DNA of 51,159 bases from UBA10438 sp964432155. Its GTDB lineage: Bacteria; Bacteroidota; Ignavibacteria; Kapaibacteriales; Kapaibacteriaceae. Positions 1 to 8,774 of this stretch are shown in pieces. A model generated the notes under the pieces. That model saw nothing but the letters and a program-made list of their open reading frames with translations, did not search any database and was not told the origin of the DNA. The stretch spans positions 1-51,159 of the forward strand of contig CAYSMF010000014.1 in the NCBI GenBank assembly GCA_964432155.1, in the 5' to 3' direction. Within the stretch, counting starts at the first letter, position 1. Each line of letters begins with the position of its first letter. The position numbers were made by a program, and so were the translations under genes.

Positions 1-988
1 TGTAGATGCTCGCCCAGAGAAAGTCCGGACGGAGTGTGATGCCGCTCGCAGGCTTGGGAAATGCCACACCGAACGGTTGAATACATCGAATGTGCATCGT
101 GCTCGGACGGATCTCGAAGATCCACCCACGATCGTCAAACGCGTAGACCGTGGAGTCGTCAACGATCTTCACATCGCCAATTGATAGCGTGATCGTATCG
201 CCTGCAACGTCGTCCCTCCATGTGCGCAGGATGCGGCACGCCGTATCTGACCACGATGGGTACACGTACAAGATGTCCGACACAACAGTCACCACACCGC
301 CATCAACTTCCTTCGTGAAGCGTCCATTTCCATGCACACGTGTTTGCGTCCACGTTGTATCCTTGCTTGCATCGAACCGATACATGTGCGGATTGCCATT
401 GTGGTAGAGCATGTTGGGCGCTGCGATCATCTCGCGCGATTCGCTCACCGGTGGGTTGTCTGCAGGTGGATACTGGATTCGACGCCACGTCTTGCCGAGA
501 TCGGAACTCATCACCATCGCGCCAGTAGCGATACTCTCATACGCACGGATGTTGTACGGCGGGATGATCGTAAGGAGGCCACGATGCGAGCCGTCCTTGT
601 ACACCAGTGTGTCACGCGTGTATGTTCCCCACGTCTCGCCACCGTCTGACGAAATAAGAGCCACACGCTGGTTCCATGGTGTCTGTCCATGCCAGATGTA
701 CCTACCGTCGGGGGCAACATAGATCGTGCCATACTTCCCAACGACATCTGTTCCAAGTGCGTACTGACCTTGCCAGGATGCTCCGTTGTCTTCACTGCGG
801 AACACAGTGCCCAAGCGCCAGCCAACAGTCATGAGGCGTTTGCGCAAGGAGTCTTCAAACACCTGCGCTTCACCAGGATACTGCCATCCGGTTTGTAACA
901 ACGGAATACGTTGGATCCAGTCGATCGACTGGGCATACGCTGTGGACCCAAGAACGAACAGCGCGATAACGACGACACAACGATGCAT
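1..988 (-). CDS. Secreted BNR/Asp-box repeat protein, partial
   Basis: The reading frame is open from an ATG at 988 to the left edge, so the C-terminus is missing; 329 codons are visible. The N-terminus (MHRCVVVIALFVLGSTAYAQ) is a typical Sec signal peptide with cleavage after AYA. Three Asp-box motifs of the S-x-D-x-G-x-[TS]-W type follow: SEDNGASW, SSDGGETW and SSDLGKTW. These mark BNR/sialidase-like or photosynthesis-stability-factor-like beta-propellers that act outside the cytoplasm. No catalytic residues of a true sialidase can be assigned. Many Bacteroidota proteins of this type end in a T9SS sorting domain, but the part that would show it lies outside the window. Its function is unknown. 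Confidence 0.85.
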   Translation of the reverse strand, partial: MHRCVVVIALFVLGSTAYAQSIDWIQRIPLLQTGWQYPGEAQVFEDSLRKRLMTVGWRLGTVFRSEDNGASWQGQYALGTDVVGKYGTIYVAPDGRYIWHGQTPWNQRVALISSDGGETWGTYTRDTLVYKDGSHRGLLTIIPPYNIRAYESIATGAMVMSSDLGKTWRRIQYPPADNPPVSESREMIAAPNMLYHNGNPHMYRFDASKDTTWTQTRVHGNGRFTKEVDGGVVTVVSDILYVYPSWSDTACRILRTWRDDVAGDTITLSIGDVKIVDDSTVYAFDDRGWIFEIRPSTMHIRCIQPFGVAFPKPASGITLRPDFLWASIY

Positions 989-1055
989 ACCCACCTCCTT
1001 CGCACGCTAACTTCGCATGCGCTCATGATCTCAAACTACATCGACGATTGTGCTT

Positions 1056-1409
1056 ATGCCAAGTATTTCCATGCCCATCGCGCAAATGATCGGCCTACTT
1101 ACCCTCTCGAACGTCTTCATGACATTCGCGTGGTATGCTCATCTCAAGAATCTTGCTGACAAGCCATGGTACATAGCAGCGGTCGTGAGCTGGGGCATCG
1201 CGTTCTTCGAGTACATCCTTCAAGTGCCGGCCAATCGCATTGGGTTCACTGCGATGAACATCGGACAGCTGAAGATTCTTCAGGAAGTGATCACGCTGGC
1301 AATATTCATCCCATTCGCGGTGTACTACATGGGGCAACCACTCAAGCTGAATTATCTCTGGGCTGCGCTCTGCATGTGCGGTGCTGTATACTTCGTGTTC
1401 AGCGAGTGA
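1056..1409 (+). CDS. DUF486 (DMT-like) small membrane protein
   Basis: This is a protein of about 117 residues with four hydrophobic segments, and it matches the DUF486 family of small integral membrane proteins distantly related to the drug/metabolite transporter fold. Family hallmarks are the run TFAWYAHLKNL near residues 22-32, the AFFEYILQVPANR segment, and IGQLKILQEVITL. The usual family length is about 110 residues, so the protein is complete. ATG at 1056 is preferred; a GTG two codons upstream is possible. It converges with the next minus-strand gene, and the two stop regions overlap by 11 bp. The transported substrate, if any, is unknown. Confidence 0.85.
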   Translation: MPSISMPIAQMIGLLTLSNVFMTFAWYAHLKNLADKPWYIAAVVSWGIAFFEYILQVPANRIGFTAMNIGQLKILQEVITLAIFIPFAVYYMGQPLKLNYLWAALCMCGAVYFVFSE

Positions 1410-1935
1410 AGATCGGCACGATGTCGAGCTCGAGTCCGATGTGTGCACACATGTACAGTGTGCGCGTGTACACTTCTGGCGAGCTACTCCACAGACCGGG
1501 TCCGCCAGAGATATGCTTCTTTGCCTGAATGGCACCGATCTCTGGTCGTGCATGCATCCACGGCGTGATCTCAATCATACCACCGATCATCGCTTGCCAG
1601 TATTCGTCGCTTCCACCAAAGATCTCGACGGTGCCGGCGCCCCCTACCAGCACATAGGGATGAAGGGGCACATCAACGGGAACAAACACCCGTGCATTGA
1701 GTCCGAACATCGGACGCGTAGCCTCACGCGTCCACGATGCGTAGAGTCCGTGTGTGATGGCGATTGAGCCATAGCCAGCGATGTGCATGCCGACTTCCGT
1801 GCGCATGCCATTGGGCAGTCCAACGCCCGTGCTGATATACGGCGACCAGCGCCAAACGACAGAGTCCGCACCCATCGCATGTGCGCCTGTGGTGCAGAAC
1901 CAAAGCATACATGCGACGAGTACGGACTTCATCAT
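1399..1935 (-). CDS. Small secreted protein, probable outer-membrane beta-barrel
   Basis: A 178-residue protein starting at the paired ATGs at 1935/1932 with a signal peptide (MKSVLVACMLWFCTTGAHA). The rest is alternating hydrophobic and polar beta-rich sequence with many glycines and aromatics (for example VGLPNGMRTEVGMHIAGYG), as expected of a small porin-like barrel. No specific family is recognised. The reading frame extends upstream into the preceding dehydrogenase gene, but only the paired ATGs give a signal peptide. The gene starts 13 bp after the hydroxyacyl-CoA dehydrogenase stop and is probably the last gene of the lgt-dehydrogenase-barrel operon. Confidence 0.7.
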   Translation of the reverse strand: MMKSVLVACMLWFCTTGAHAMGADSVVWRWSPYISTGVGLPNGMRTEVGMHIAGYGSIAITHGLYASWTREATRPMFGLNARVFVPVDVPLHPYVLVGGAGTVEIFGGSDEYWQAMIGGMIEITPWMHARPEIGAIQAKKHISGGPGLWSSSPEVYTRTLYMCAHIGLELDIVPIFTR

Positions 1936-1948
1936 TGCTGTGCGTGGA

Positions 1949-2800
1949 TTAGTAAGCGTAGAAGCCCTTGCCGCTCTTACGGCCGAGGTGTCCGGCAGCG
2001 ACCATCTTGCGGAGGAGCGGACATGGACGGTACTTCGAATCGCCCAGGCCGTTGTGGAGCACTTCCATGATCGACAAGCACACATCAAGTCCGATAAAGT
2101 CGGCCAATGTGAGCGGTCCCATCGGATGCGCCATACCAAGCTTCATCACAGTATCGATGTCTTCAACACTGGCGATGCCTTCCATGACGCAGTATACTGC
2201 CTCGTTGATCATCGGCATCAGAATGCGGTTCGAGATGAAACCTGGATAGTCTTGCACTTCGACCGGTACCTTGCCCATTGTTTCGGCAAGCGCCTTGATC
2301 GTAGCGTACGTTTCGTCACTCGTTGCAAGACCACGAATGATCTCGCACAACTTCATCACCGGCACTGGATTGAAGAAGTGCATACCGATAAACTTGTCGG
2401 CGCGCTTCGTACCACCAGCGAGTTCCGTGATCGAAATTGACGACGTATTCGATGCGAGGATTGCCGTTGGCTTGCACACTGCGTCCAGCGTAGCGAAGAT
2501 CTGCCTCTTGATCTCCATGCGCTCGCTTGCTGCTTCAATCACGAGATCGGCATTGGCAGCCCCTTGCTCGAGTGATGTTGATGTAGCGATGCGTGCAAGC
2601 GTTGCCTTCATATCGTCGGCAGAGATTGTTTCCTTCTTGACTTGACGTTCCAGGTTGGCTGTGATCGTCTTCATCGCACGTTCAATAGCCGCGTCGTTCA
2701 CATCAACGAGTGTTACAGAAAACCCGCTTTGTGCAGCAACGTGAGCAATTCCATTGCCCATTGTTCCGCCACCAATTACGGTAATGTGTGTAATCGACAT
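1949..2800 (-). CDS. hbd: 3-hydroxybutyryl-CoA dehydrogenase
   Basis: This 283-residue NAD-dependent (S)-3-hydroxyacyl-CoA dehydrogenase oxidises or reduces the 3-hydroxyl of short acyl-CoA in beta-oxidation or butyrate-type metabolism. The N-terminal Rossmann motif is GGGTMGNGIA (residues 9-18). The catalytic region reads GMHFFNPVPVMKLCE, and the C-terminal helical domain carries the signature GFISNRILMPMINEAV and ends GRKSGKGFYAY. ATG at 2800 is preceded by GGAG at good spacing; a TTG four codons upstream is less likely. It lies 27 bp downstream of lgt on the same strand. An acyl-CoA dehydrogenase at 14.8 kb could serve the same pathway. Full family length, with no oddities. Confidence 0.94.
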   Translation of the reverse strand: MSITHITVIGGGTMGNGIAHVAAQSGFSVTLVDVNDAAIERAMKTITANLERQVKKETISADDMKATLARIATSTSLEQGAANADLVIEAASERMEIKRQIFATLDAVCKPTAILASNTSSISITELAGGTKRADKFIGMHFFNPVPVMKLCEIIRGLATSDETYATIKALAETMGKVPVEVQDYPGFISNRILMPMINEAVYCVMEGIASVEDIDTVMKLGMAHPMGPLTLADFIGLDVCLSIMEVLHNGLGDSKYRPCPLLRKMVAAGHLGRKSGKGFYAY

Positions 2801-2827
2801 TGTAAACTCCAATGAGAGAGATGATCG

Positions 2828-3616
2828 TTATGCGTGTTGTGTGCGTGAGGAGCGCCAGACAAAGTAGATACCTGCAACGATGAATGGGATGCTGAGAATC
2901 TGCCCCATATCGATTGGCAAACTTGCTTCGAAATCAACCTGATGTTCCTTGAGGAATTCGATCACGAATCGTCCCCAAAAGATTGCGATCAAGAACTTGC
3001 CAATGAGCTGACCTGGACGTTGAAGCGCAACACCCTTCTTGTAAAGCGACCAAAGCCACACAAAGACGACGAGGCATAGGAGTGCTTCGTAGATCTGCGT
3101 TGGGTGACGCCATACGGGTGCGACGGTATCCACGCGTTGAAACCAGAATGCCCACGGCACATCAGTTGCTCTACCAATGATCTCCGAGTTCATCAGGTTC
3201 CCGATGCGGATACACATGCCTGAGAGTGCTGCAACGATCGCAAGACGATCGAGCAACCAGATCATCGGGTAGCCCGCGTACTTCTTGTGGAAGAGCCACA
3301 GTCCAGTGATGATACCAAGCGCACCACCATGACTAGCAAGTCCACCCTTCCACACGGCAAACAAATCAAGTGGGTTTTGGAGAACGATCTCGGGCTCGTA
3401 GAAGACCACATGGCCAATGCGTGCACCTAGCACTGTGCCTAAAATCATGTAGATCGTGAGCGAGTCTAACTGACGGAGATCCTTCTTCTCGGCGAGAAAG
3501 ATCTTCTTCATCACGATAAACGACAGGTAAAAGGCGAGCGCGAACATCACACCGTACCACCGCGGTGAAAGCGGTCCGACGGTGAACATGATCGGATCAA
3601 CGTTCCATTCAATCAT
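2828..3616 (-). CDS. lgt: Prolipoprotein diacylglyceryl transferase
   Basis: Lgt is an inner-membrane enzyme that transfers diacylglycerol from phosphatidylglycerol to the lipobox cysteine of prolipoproteins, the first step of lipoprotein maturation. The 262-residue protein has multiple hydrophobic segments and the family landmarks: SHGGALG with the essential His at about residue 96, the signature CIRIGNLMNSEIIGR (Arg137, Asn140, Glu145), RHPTQIYEALL, and a C-terminal GRFVIEFLKEH. ATG at 3616 is chosen because the family starts just before a first membrane segment of this kind. A TAGTTTCG box at 3622-3629 lies only 5 nt upstream, so its mRNA may be leaderless. Several lipoproteins in this window would be its substrates. 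Confidence 0.95.
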   Translation of the reverse strand: MIEWNVDPIMFTVGPLSPRWYGVMFALAFYLSFIVMKKIFLAEKKDLRQLDSLTIYMILGTVLGARIGHVVFYEPEIVLQNPLDLFAVWKGGLASHGGALGIITGLWLFHKKYAGYPMIWLLDRLAIVAALSGMCIRIGNLMNSEIIGRATDVPWAFWFQRVDTVAPVWRHPTQIYEALLCLVVFVWLWSLYKKGVALQRPGQLIGKFLIAIFWGRFVIEFLKEHQVDFEASLPIDMGQILSIPFIVAGIYFVWRSSRTQHA

Positions 3617-3621
3617 AGGTG

Positions 3622-3629
3622 CGAAACTA
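3622..3629 (-). promoter_or_regulatory. Putative -7 box of lgt (TAGTTTCG)
   Basis: TAGTTTCG on the minus strand differs by one base from the Bacteroidota -7 consensus TAnnTTTG and ends 5 nt before the lgt ATG. Transcription would begin at or next to the start codon. It follows directly after the terminator hairpin of the upstream gene. Confidence 0.45.
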
Positions 3630-3660
3630 AACAGAAGTGCCCGACCAATGGTCGGGCACT
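3629..3660 (-). terminator. Terminator of the PD40-OmpA gene
   Basis: A perfect 11-bp stem, AGTGCCCGACC / GGTCGGGCACT, with a 3-nt loop occupies 3636-3660. Read on the minus strand it follows the PD40-OmpA stop codon by 25 nt and is trailed by a moderately T-rich TCTGTTTA. It sits immediately upstream of the lgt promoter box. Confidence 0.7.
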
Positions 3661-3685
3661 GCATGTGAATCTATGGTTAGAGGCC

Positions 3686-6346
3686 TTACTCGCCGAGTTC
3701 TGCGTCAGCAAGTGGCGTTTCGATGATCACCTGAACCGTACGGTTGAAGAAGCGACCTTCTGGCAACTCGTTCGAGTAGAGAGGCTCTTCTTCGCCAGTA
3801 CCACGTGACTGAAGCGACGAGAATGCCGATGTGCGCTTCTTGATGAAGTTCTCAGCTGTGCGAGCACGATCTTCCGAGAGCTTCTTGTTACGTGTGTCCA
3901 GACCGACGATGTCTGTGTGACCTTCAATGCGGATGTCCGATGACTTCTTCACGCGTGGGAATACCCACGTTGCCATGATGCGCTCGTTGAGTTCGCCAGC
4001 TTCTGGAGAGTCGAACTTGAAGAGGATCAGGTTGTACTTCTCGAGTGTCTTTTCTGCGCCACGCTCAGTACCCATCATCTTCGATGAGACGCGCTTGACA
4101 GGAACTGTTACGGTGTCGGACTTACACTCTTGACCGTTCTTCGATGTTACCACGAGAACTGCCTTGAATGGGTTCAGACCAACTTCAGCAGCACCTTCTG
4201 CACCCTTTTCCTTCGGGTACTCAAGATCTGTGTTCTGCCAGTCCCACTGCGTTGATGCATCTGCTGTACCAACAGCTGTGAGCGTATTCCATGGCTGACC
4301 GTTACGAAGGATCTCGATGCGACGTGATGCGACGATGTTCTCGTCGATACCGTTCGCCATTGTCCATGTCATACGGTCTGGATCTGGGCTGACCGTAGGG
4401 TCGTTGTCCAGGATTGGACGCTGTACTTCCCAGAGATCATCAGCTGTTCCGCCCGAGAAGCGGAATTCTGTGCGGCGGTTTTCGACGATACCGAACGAAT
4501 CCTTCGGATTCGAACGAACTTCTGGCCATCCGCGAGCTGTAAGCTTCATGCGGCTTTCGCTGATACCCCAGACGTTCTTGAGGTAGTCATACACAATCTG
4601 TGCACGACGCTTCGAAAGGTCCGAGCTCTTGTCTTCGTTTGTTTCGTCAAGACAGCCAACGATTTCGACGTTCACGTTTGGATACTTGCGCAGGCGGTAT
4701 CCGTAGATGTTCATCACGTGGTAGTACTTATCGAGTGTACCACCAGGAATGCGCTCGTCGTTGAAGTCTGATGTTTGGCCGCTTGTGATTTGCTTGTAAC
4801 GACCAGGGATTGTTGCTTCGCCGAGGTTAAAGAACACGTATGGGAGGAGCGGATAGAGCTGGATCGTTGCACGCTCTTCCATCACCAGACCCTTGAAGCC
4901 GTTGTTCTTGCCCTTTGCCCACTTCGAGAATTCCATCTCGGCGGCGAGCTTCGGACGCTGACCAAGTGTGATTGTCTTGCGGATTTCTGTCTGCTGCTTT
5001 GCTTCGTCTTGGTTTGTCGTCTTACCTGGATCCTTCACGTCGATTGTGATCGAGCGCTCGCCGTACGTTGGCGACGATGCTGTGACGGTGAATGACGTCA
5101 TACCATCACGTGCGCTTGCAAGACCGTAATCATCGTCAGAAACGATGATGTTCGATTCAACGCGCTGGATGTCGACGCTATCCTTGACCGAGCGTGATGT
5201 CTTGTTGTTGCGGAAGGTAAGCGTAGCTGGAACGTTCTGACCAGTACACTCGTCGATCACATTCACGATAACGTTGACAGCGCGGAAGTACGTTGGGATG
5301 AATGCCATGAAGACATCGATCTCACCCTGATATCCAGGGATGTCCGTACGGCGCGACGAGAAGTACAGAACGTCACCAGAGGCTGGCAACGAGATGAACT
5401 GTTCGTCTTGCGGCGTGTTGATTGGTGCTGGCAGCGGCTGTGGCTTCGACCACTTCTCGCGACCATCACGTTCCTTTTCGCCAGTCTTCTTTGTGCGATA
5501 GAAGTCGAGTCCGCCCATGTTTGGCGTGTGACCATTCGATGCAAAGAACAGCGTGTAGCCGTCGGATGCGATGAACGGAGACACTTCTTGCTTCGATGTG
5601 TTGACTTCTGGTCCGAGATTCTTTGCTGGCTTCCACTCACCGAGATCGTCGTCCCAGTCGCTGTACCAGATGTCGATGTCGTCGTCGCCTTCGCCATTCG
5701 GATTCGTTGGCGATGGACGGTTCGATGAGAAGTACAGGCGTGACTTGTCAGGAGAGATCGTTGGCTGTGAGTCCCAGTATTCTGAGTTCACTGCACGGCC
5801 AAGGTTACGTGGCTTCGACCAGCGATCGCCTTCGATGTCTGCAACGTAGATGTCGCAGTCACCAAGACCGTCAGCGCGGTTACAACCAGTGAAGAAGAGT
5901 GTTTGGCGATCAGCTGCGATCGATGCGACACCTTCGTTCATGATCGTGTTCACACCAGCATCGAGCGTATCGATGTTGACTGGATCACTGAAGATCGTGT
6001 CAAGGTTGTTTGCCTTACGAGCCGACCAGAAGTCGTGCGAGAAGTCGCCATCGCGCGTCACACGGCTGCCCGGACGGTTCGACACGTAGAAGAGTGTCTT
6101 ACCATCGGCACTGATCGTTGGACCGTAATCAAGACCCTTATGGTTGATCACCTTCCCGAGATTCAAGATTCGGATCTTCTTGGGGTCTTCAAGAATATCT
6201 CCCCGTGAGTCCTCATCTGCCGAAGGTGTTGCCTCAATGGTCAGACCAATGAGGTACAACTCAGGTTCCGATGCTGCGGCATGCCCAAACGCAACAAGGA
6301 ATAGAGCGCTGAACAAGACCGTCACCAATCGCTGCATCATACACAT
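3686..6346 (-). CDS. PD40 beta-propeller / OmpA-family outer-membrane protein
   Basis: An 886-residue secreted protein with a signal peptide at residues 1-26 or so. An N-terminal WD40-like (PD40) propeller follows, with repeats such as TISADGKTLFYVSNRPGS, TISPDKSRLYFSSNRP and IASDGYTLFFASNG. Two OmpA-like regions come after it: a divergent one around residues 555-640 (VEIVGCLDETNE ... LSKRRAQIVYDYL ... ENRRTEF) and the C-terminal one (IRIEGHTDIVG ... LSEDRARTAENFI ... NRTVQVII), which would bind peptidoglycan. Similar PD40-OmpA proteins (PorE-type) are linked to the T9SS machine or cell-wall anchoring in Bacteroidota; which role applies here is not decided by the sequence. ATGs at 6346, 6340 and 6337 are all possible starts. 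Confidence 0.88.
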   Translation of the reverse strand: MCMMQRLVTVLFSALFLVAFGHAAASEPELYLIGLTIEATPSADEDSRGDILEDPKKIRILNLGKVINHKGLDYGPTISADGKTLFYVSNRPGSRVTRDGDFSHDFWSARKANNLDTIFSDPVNIDTLDAGVNTIMNEGVASIAADRQTLFFTGCNRADGLGDCDIYVADIEGDRWSKPRNLGRAVNSEYWDSQPTISPDKSRLYFSSNRPSPTNPNGEGDDDIDIWYSDWDDDLGEWKPAKNLGPEVNTSKQEVSPFIASDGYTLFFASNGHTPNMGGLDFYRTKKTGEKERDGREKWSKPQPLPAPINTPQDEQFISLPASGDVLYFSSRRTDIPGYQGEIDVFMAFIPTYFRAVNVIVNVIDECTGQNVPATLTFRNNKTSRSVKDSVDIQRVESNIIVSDDDYGLASARDGMTSFTVTASSPTYGERSITIDVKDPGKTTNQDEAKQQTEIRKTITLGQRPKLAAEMEFSKWAKGKNNGFKGLVMEERATIQLYPLLPYVFFNLGEATIPGRYKQITSGQTSDFNDERIPGGTLDKYYHVMNIYGYRLRKYPNVNVEIVGCLDETNEDKSSDLSKRRAQIVYDYLKNVWGISESRMKLTARGWPEVRSNPKDSFGIVENRRTEFRFSGGTADDLWEVQRPILDNDPTVSPDPDRMTWTMANGIDENIVASRRIEILRNGQPWNTLTAVGTADASTQWDWQNTDLEYPKEKGAEGAAEVGLNPFKAVLVVTSKNGQECKSDTVTVPVKRVSSKMMGTERGAEKTLEKYNLILFKFDSPEAGELNERIMATWVFPRVKKSSDIRIEGHTDIVGLDTRNKKLSEDRARTAENFIKKRTSAFSSLQSRGTGEEEPLYSNELPEGRFFNRTVQVIIETPLADAELGE

Positions 6347-6459
6347 CCCGTCCTAATGGTGATTGTGTCCCAACCACTTGGGTCCCAAAAGATGATCCGC
6401 TGCCCCCAGGCAACGGACGGAAAAAATAGGTAATTGTGGATAACCACCCAAGCCCAGAG

Positions 6460-7266
6460 TTACAGAATGTGGCGGAGTTCCAACAAAAACTGAAAGGAAC
6501 GCACCGAGAAGCCCGTTCCCTGAGCACTGATCGAAGTTATTGGCTGAAAATACTGAAGCATTGGACTCAGCATGACCTTTTTTGAGAGGTTCACGTCGAC
6601 CCCCACCCCACCAAAAAGGCCAAGTTGCAGGGGCTGAAGTTCCTTAACAGGTCCGTCCTGAAGCACCACCGACGATCCATCGACGCCAACCAACTCGGCC
6701 GAGGCAACTTCTCCGTTGGGAAACACCACTTCCGATGTCGTCAGGGTCTTGCGGTGGACGAGGGACGAGGACAATACGTAGCCCACAGACGCCCCGGCAC
6801 GTACGAAAACGGGTCCGAAGGGCTTGAGTTTGACGTACGGCATTACTGTCACCACATCGAGCGCCAGATCGGCCTCGTTCAAAAACGTCATTGGTACGGT
6901 AAACTCACGTCCAGATGGGCTTTTCTGAGCCACCCCTTCGATTTCCGTGAACTGGCCAGTAAGTCCGCGACGGTCGTACCCAACAGCGACACCCCAGATG
7001 AGTTGGGAGCGCGTCAGACGCTCGAATACACCACCCACAACAAACTGGGTGCCGCCCCCTCCCGTGAAATCACACTGGCAGTCGGTGGTAATTGTGCCGC
7101 CCTGCATCACCCCTCCGAGTCCTGCAAAGCCCCCTACCTGACTGTAGACGAGACGCTTGCGGGCGGCGATGGGATCGCTGTCCATCACATTGACTTGCGC
7201 CACTCCTGTCGCTACCGTGAGGAGCGAGAGAAGGACGACGACAAGGATCGACAACGCTGGGCGCAT
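6460..7266 (-). CDS. Secreted outer-membrane beta-barrel protein
   Basis: A 268-residue protein with a signal peptide (MRPALSILVVVLLSLLTVATGVAQ) preceded by an AGGAAG ribosome site, which fixes the ATG at 7266. The mature part is rich in glycine and alternating beta strands (YSQVGGFAGLGGVMQGG; LFGGVGVDVNLSKKVMLSP) and ends in a strand FQFLLELRHIL, as in PorT/OmpW-like small barrels. A short Cys pair (TTDCQCD) occurs near residue 60. No specific function can be assigned. It is separated by 113 bp from the PD40-OmpA gene downstream on the same strand, so the two may be co-transcribed. Confidence 0.7.
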   Translation of the reverse strand: MRPALSILVVVLLSLLTVATGVAQVNVMDSDPIAARKRLVYSQVGGFAGLGGVMQGGTITTDCQCDFTGGGGTQFVVGGVFERLTRSQLIWGVAVGYDRRGLTGQFTEIEGVAQKSPSGREFTVPMTFLNEADLALDVVTVMPYVKLKPFGPVFVRAGASVGYVLSSSLVHRKTLTTSEVVFPNGEVASAELVGVDGSSVVLQDGPVKELQPLQLGLFGGVGVDVNLSKKVMLSPMLQYFQPITSISAQGTGFSVRSFQFLLELRHIL

Positions 7267-7342
7267 GGCTTCCTGGAGTTCCAAACGAGAGATGAACAAA
7301 CTTGCTATCATTCGGGGTCAATCGCAACAGAACATTGTTGAC

Positions 7343-7350
7343 TATACTTG
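7343..7350 (+). promoter_or_regulatory. Putative -7 box of rsmB (TATACTTG)
   Basis: TATACTTG is one base from TAnnTTTG and ends 4 nt before the rsmB ATG; two TTG triplets lie just upstream at 7335-7340. It predicts a leaderless mRNA. Confidence 0.4.
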
Positions 7351-7354
7351 TGTC

Positions 7355-8764
7355 ATGACAGAGTCTACAGCACCTTCGACCGCCGAACGTGATGAACAGG
7401 CGGCACCGACGATCGAGAATTCCTCGACGACGATCTTCCAAACTGCACGCGGCACAGCAGTGAAACTCCTGAGTCGGTACGAAAATTCCGACTCGTACAT
7501 CGACAAGTTGCTCGATGCAGAGCTTCGCCGCTCGGAGCTTGAAGCTGCAGACCGAGCATTAGTTACAGAACTTGTCAATGGCACGGTCCGCTGGCAATCA
7601 CGTCTCGACTGGGTCCTGACGGGATTCTATCACGGCGAATTCGCCAAGTGCCTGCCACTGGTCAAGAATGCGATGCGCATTGCGTTGTACCAGATCATGT
7701 TCCTGTCGAAGATCCCCGCTCCCGCTGCGATCAACGAATCTGTTGAGCTGGTCAAGCGCATTAAGGGCGACCGCCACGCAGGTATCGTCAACGGCGTGTT
7801 GCGCAACATTCTTCGCAACATCCAGACGATTCGCTACCCAGACCGTTCAGAGAATGAAGCGCTGCATCTCTCGGTGCACTACGCGCACCCACAGTGGATC
7901 GTCAAGCGCTATCTCGAACGCTATGGCAGTGAGGGTGCCGAAGCACTGCTCTCGGCCAACACACACCGTCCGATGCTCACGCTGCGCGTGAACACGATGA
8001 AGACCACCGTGGCCGACGTTGAGCGCCAGCTCACGGAAGCCGAAATCAAGTACGAACTCTCCCCTGTACATCCATCGAGCGTGCTCATCACATCACTCCG
8101 TGATGTGCGATCACTCCCGCTGTTTCAAGAGGGTCACGTATCGGTACAAGACGCAAGCGCGAGCCTCGCTGTTCAGCTTGCCGATCCAAAACCTGGCATG
8201 CGCGTGATTGATCTCTGTGCTGCGCCTGGCGGCAAGGCGGTTCACGCAGCCGAACTAATGAAGAACCAAGGCAGCGTGATTGCGCTCGAGAAGTACGAAT
8301 CAAAGCTGCGGTTCATCGAGGAAAACGCAGAACGTTCTGGCTGCTCAATCGTTCGTCCAGAACATGGCGATGCGCGCACGTACGAGACGAAGGAGCTCGC
8401 AGATCTGGTGTTGGTCGACGCACCATGCTCTGGACTCGGCACGTTGTCGAAAAAGCCAGACATCAAGTGGCGTCGCGACATCGACGACATTCGCAAAATG
8501 TCCGTCACACAGCGCGAAATCCTCGACCATGCCGCGCAGCTCGTAGCCGTGGGTGGTGTAATTGTGTACTCGACGTGCTCGATTGAACCCGAGGAAAATG
8601 GCAACATCGTTCAGTGGTTCCTCGAGAAGCATCCAGAGTTCGCGCTCGATCCAGCAGACACACGTCTCCCCGGAGATGTCTGCAAGGATGGAATGCTCCA
8701 AACCCTGCCGCATCTGCATAAGTCAGATGGAGCATTCGGTGCGCGCTTAGTGCGCACGCGCTAA
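7355..8764 (+). CDS. rsmB: 16S rRNA (cytosine(967)-C5)-methyltransferase RsmB
   Basis: A 469-residue RNA m5C methyltransferase that uses SAM to methylate C967 of 16S rRNA (E. coli numbering). The N-terminal third is a NusB-like RNA-binding domain (ARGTAVKLLSRYE ... LVTELVNGTVRW). The C-terminal Fmu domain has the SAM motif LCAAPGGKAVHAAELM and the two catalytic-cysteine motifs DAPCSGLGTLSKKPDIKW and YSTCSIEPEEN. The reading frame is open far upstream, but ATG at 7355 gives the family N-terminus and lies just after a promoter-like box. A Ser/Thr/Ala-rich tail of about 30 residues precedes the NusB fold. It converges with the PduO gene. Confidence 0.94.
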   Translation: MTESTAPSTAERDEQAAPTIENSSTTIFQTARGTAVKLLSRYENSDSYIDKLLDAELRRSELEAADRALVTELVNGTVRWQSRLDWVLTGFYHGEFAKCLPLVKNAMRIALYQIMFLSKIPAPAAINESVELVKRIKGDRHAGIVNGVLRNILRNIQTIRYPDRSENEALHLSVHYAHPQWIVKRYLERYGSEGAEALLSANTHRPMLTLRVNTMKTTVADVERQLTEAEIKYELSPVHPSSVLITSLRDVRSLPLFQEGHVSVQDASASLAVQLADPKPGMRVIDLCAAPGGKAVHAAELMKNQGSVIALEKYESKLRFIEENAERSGCSIVRPEHGDARTYETKELADLVLVDAPCSGLGTLSKKPDIKWRRDIDDIRKMSVTQREILDHAAQLVAVGGVIVYSTCSIEPEENGNIVQWFLEKHPEFALDPADTRLPGDVCKDGMLQTLPHLHKSDGAFGARLVRTR

Positions 8765-8774
8765 CACGCTGCGA

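Noticed and set aside
1095..1574. Minus-strand frame of 159 codons
   Set aside because: It is antisense to the DUF486 gene and overlaps the end of the small barrel gene; no family resemblance and no signal peptide.
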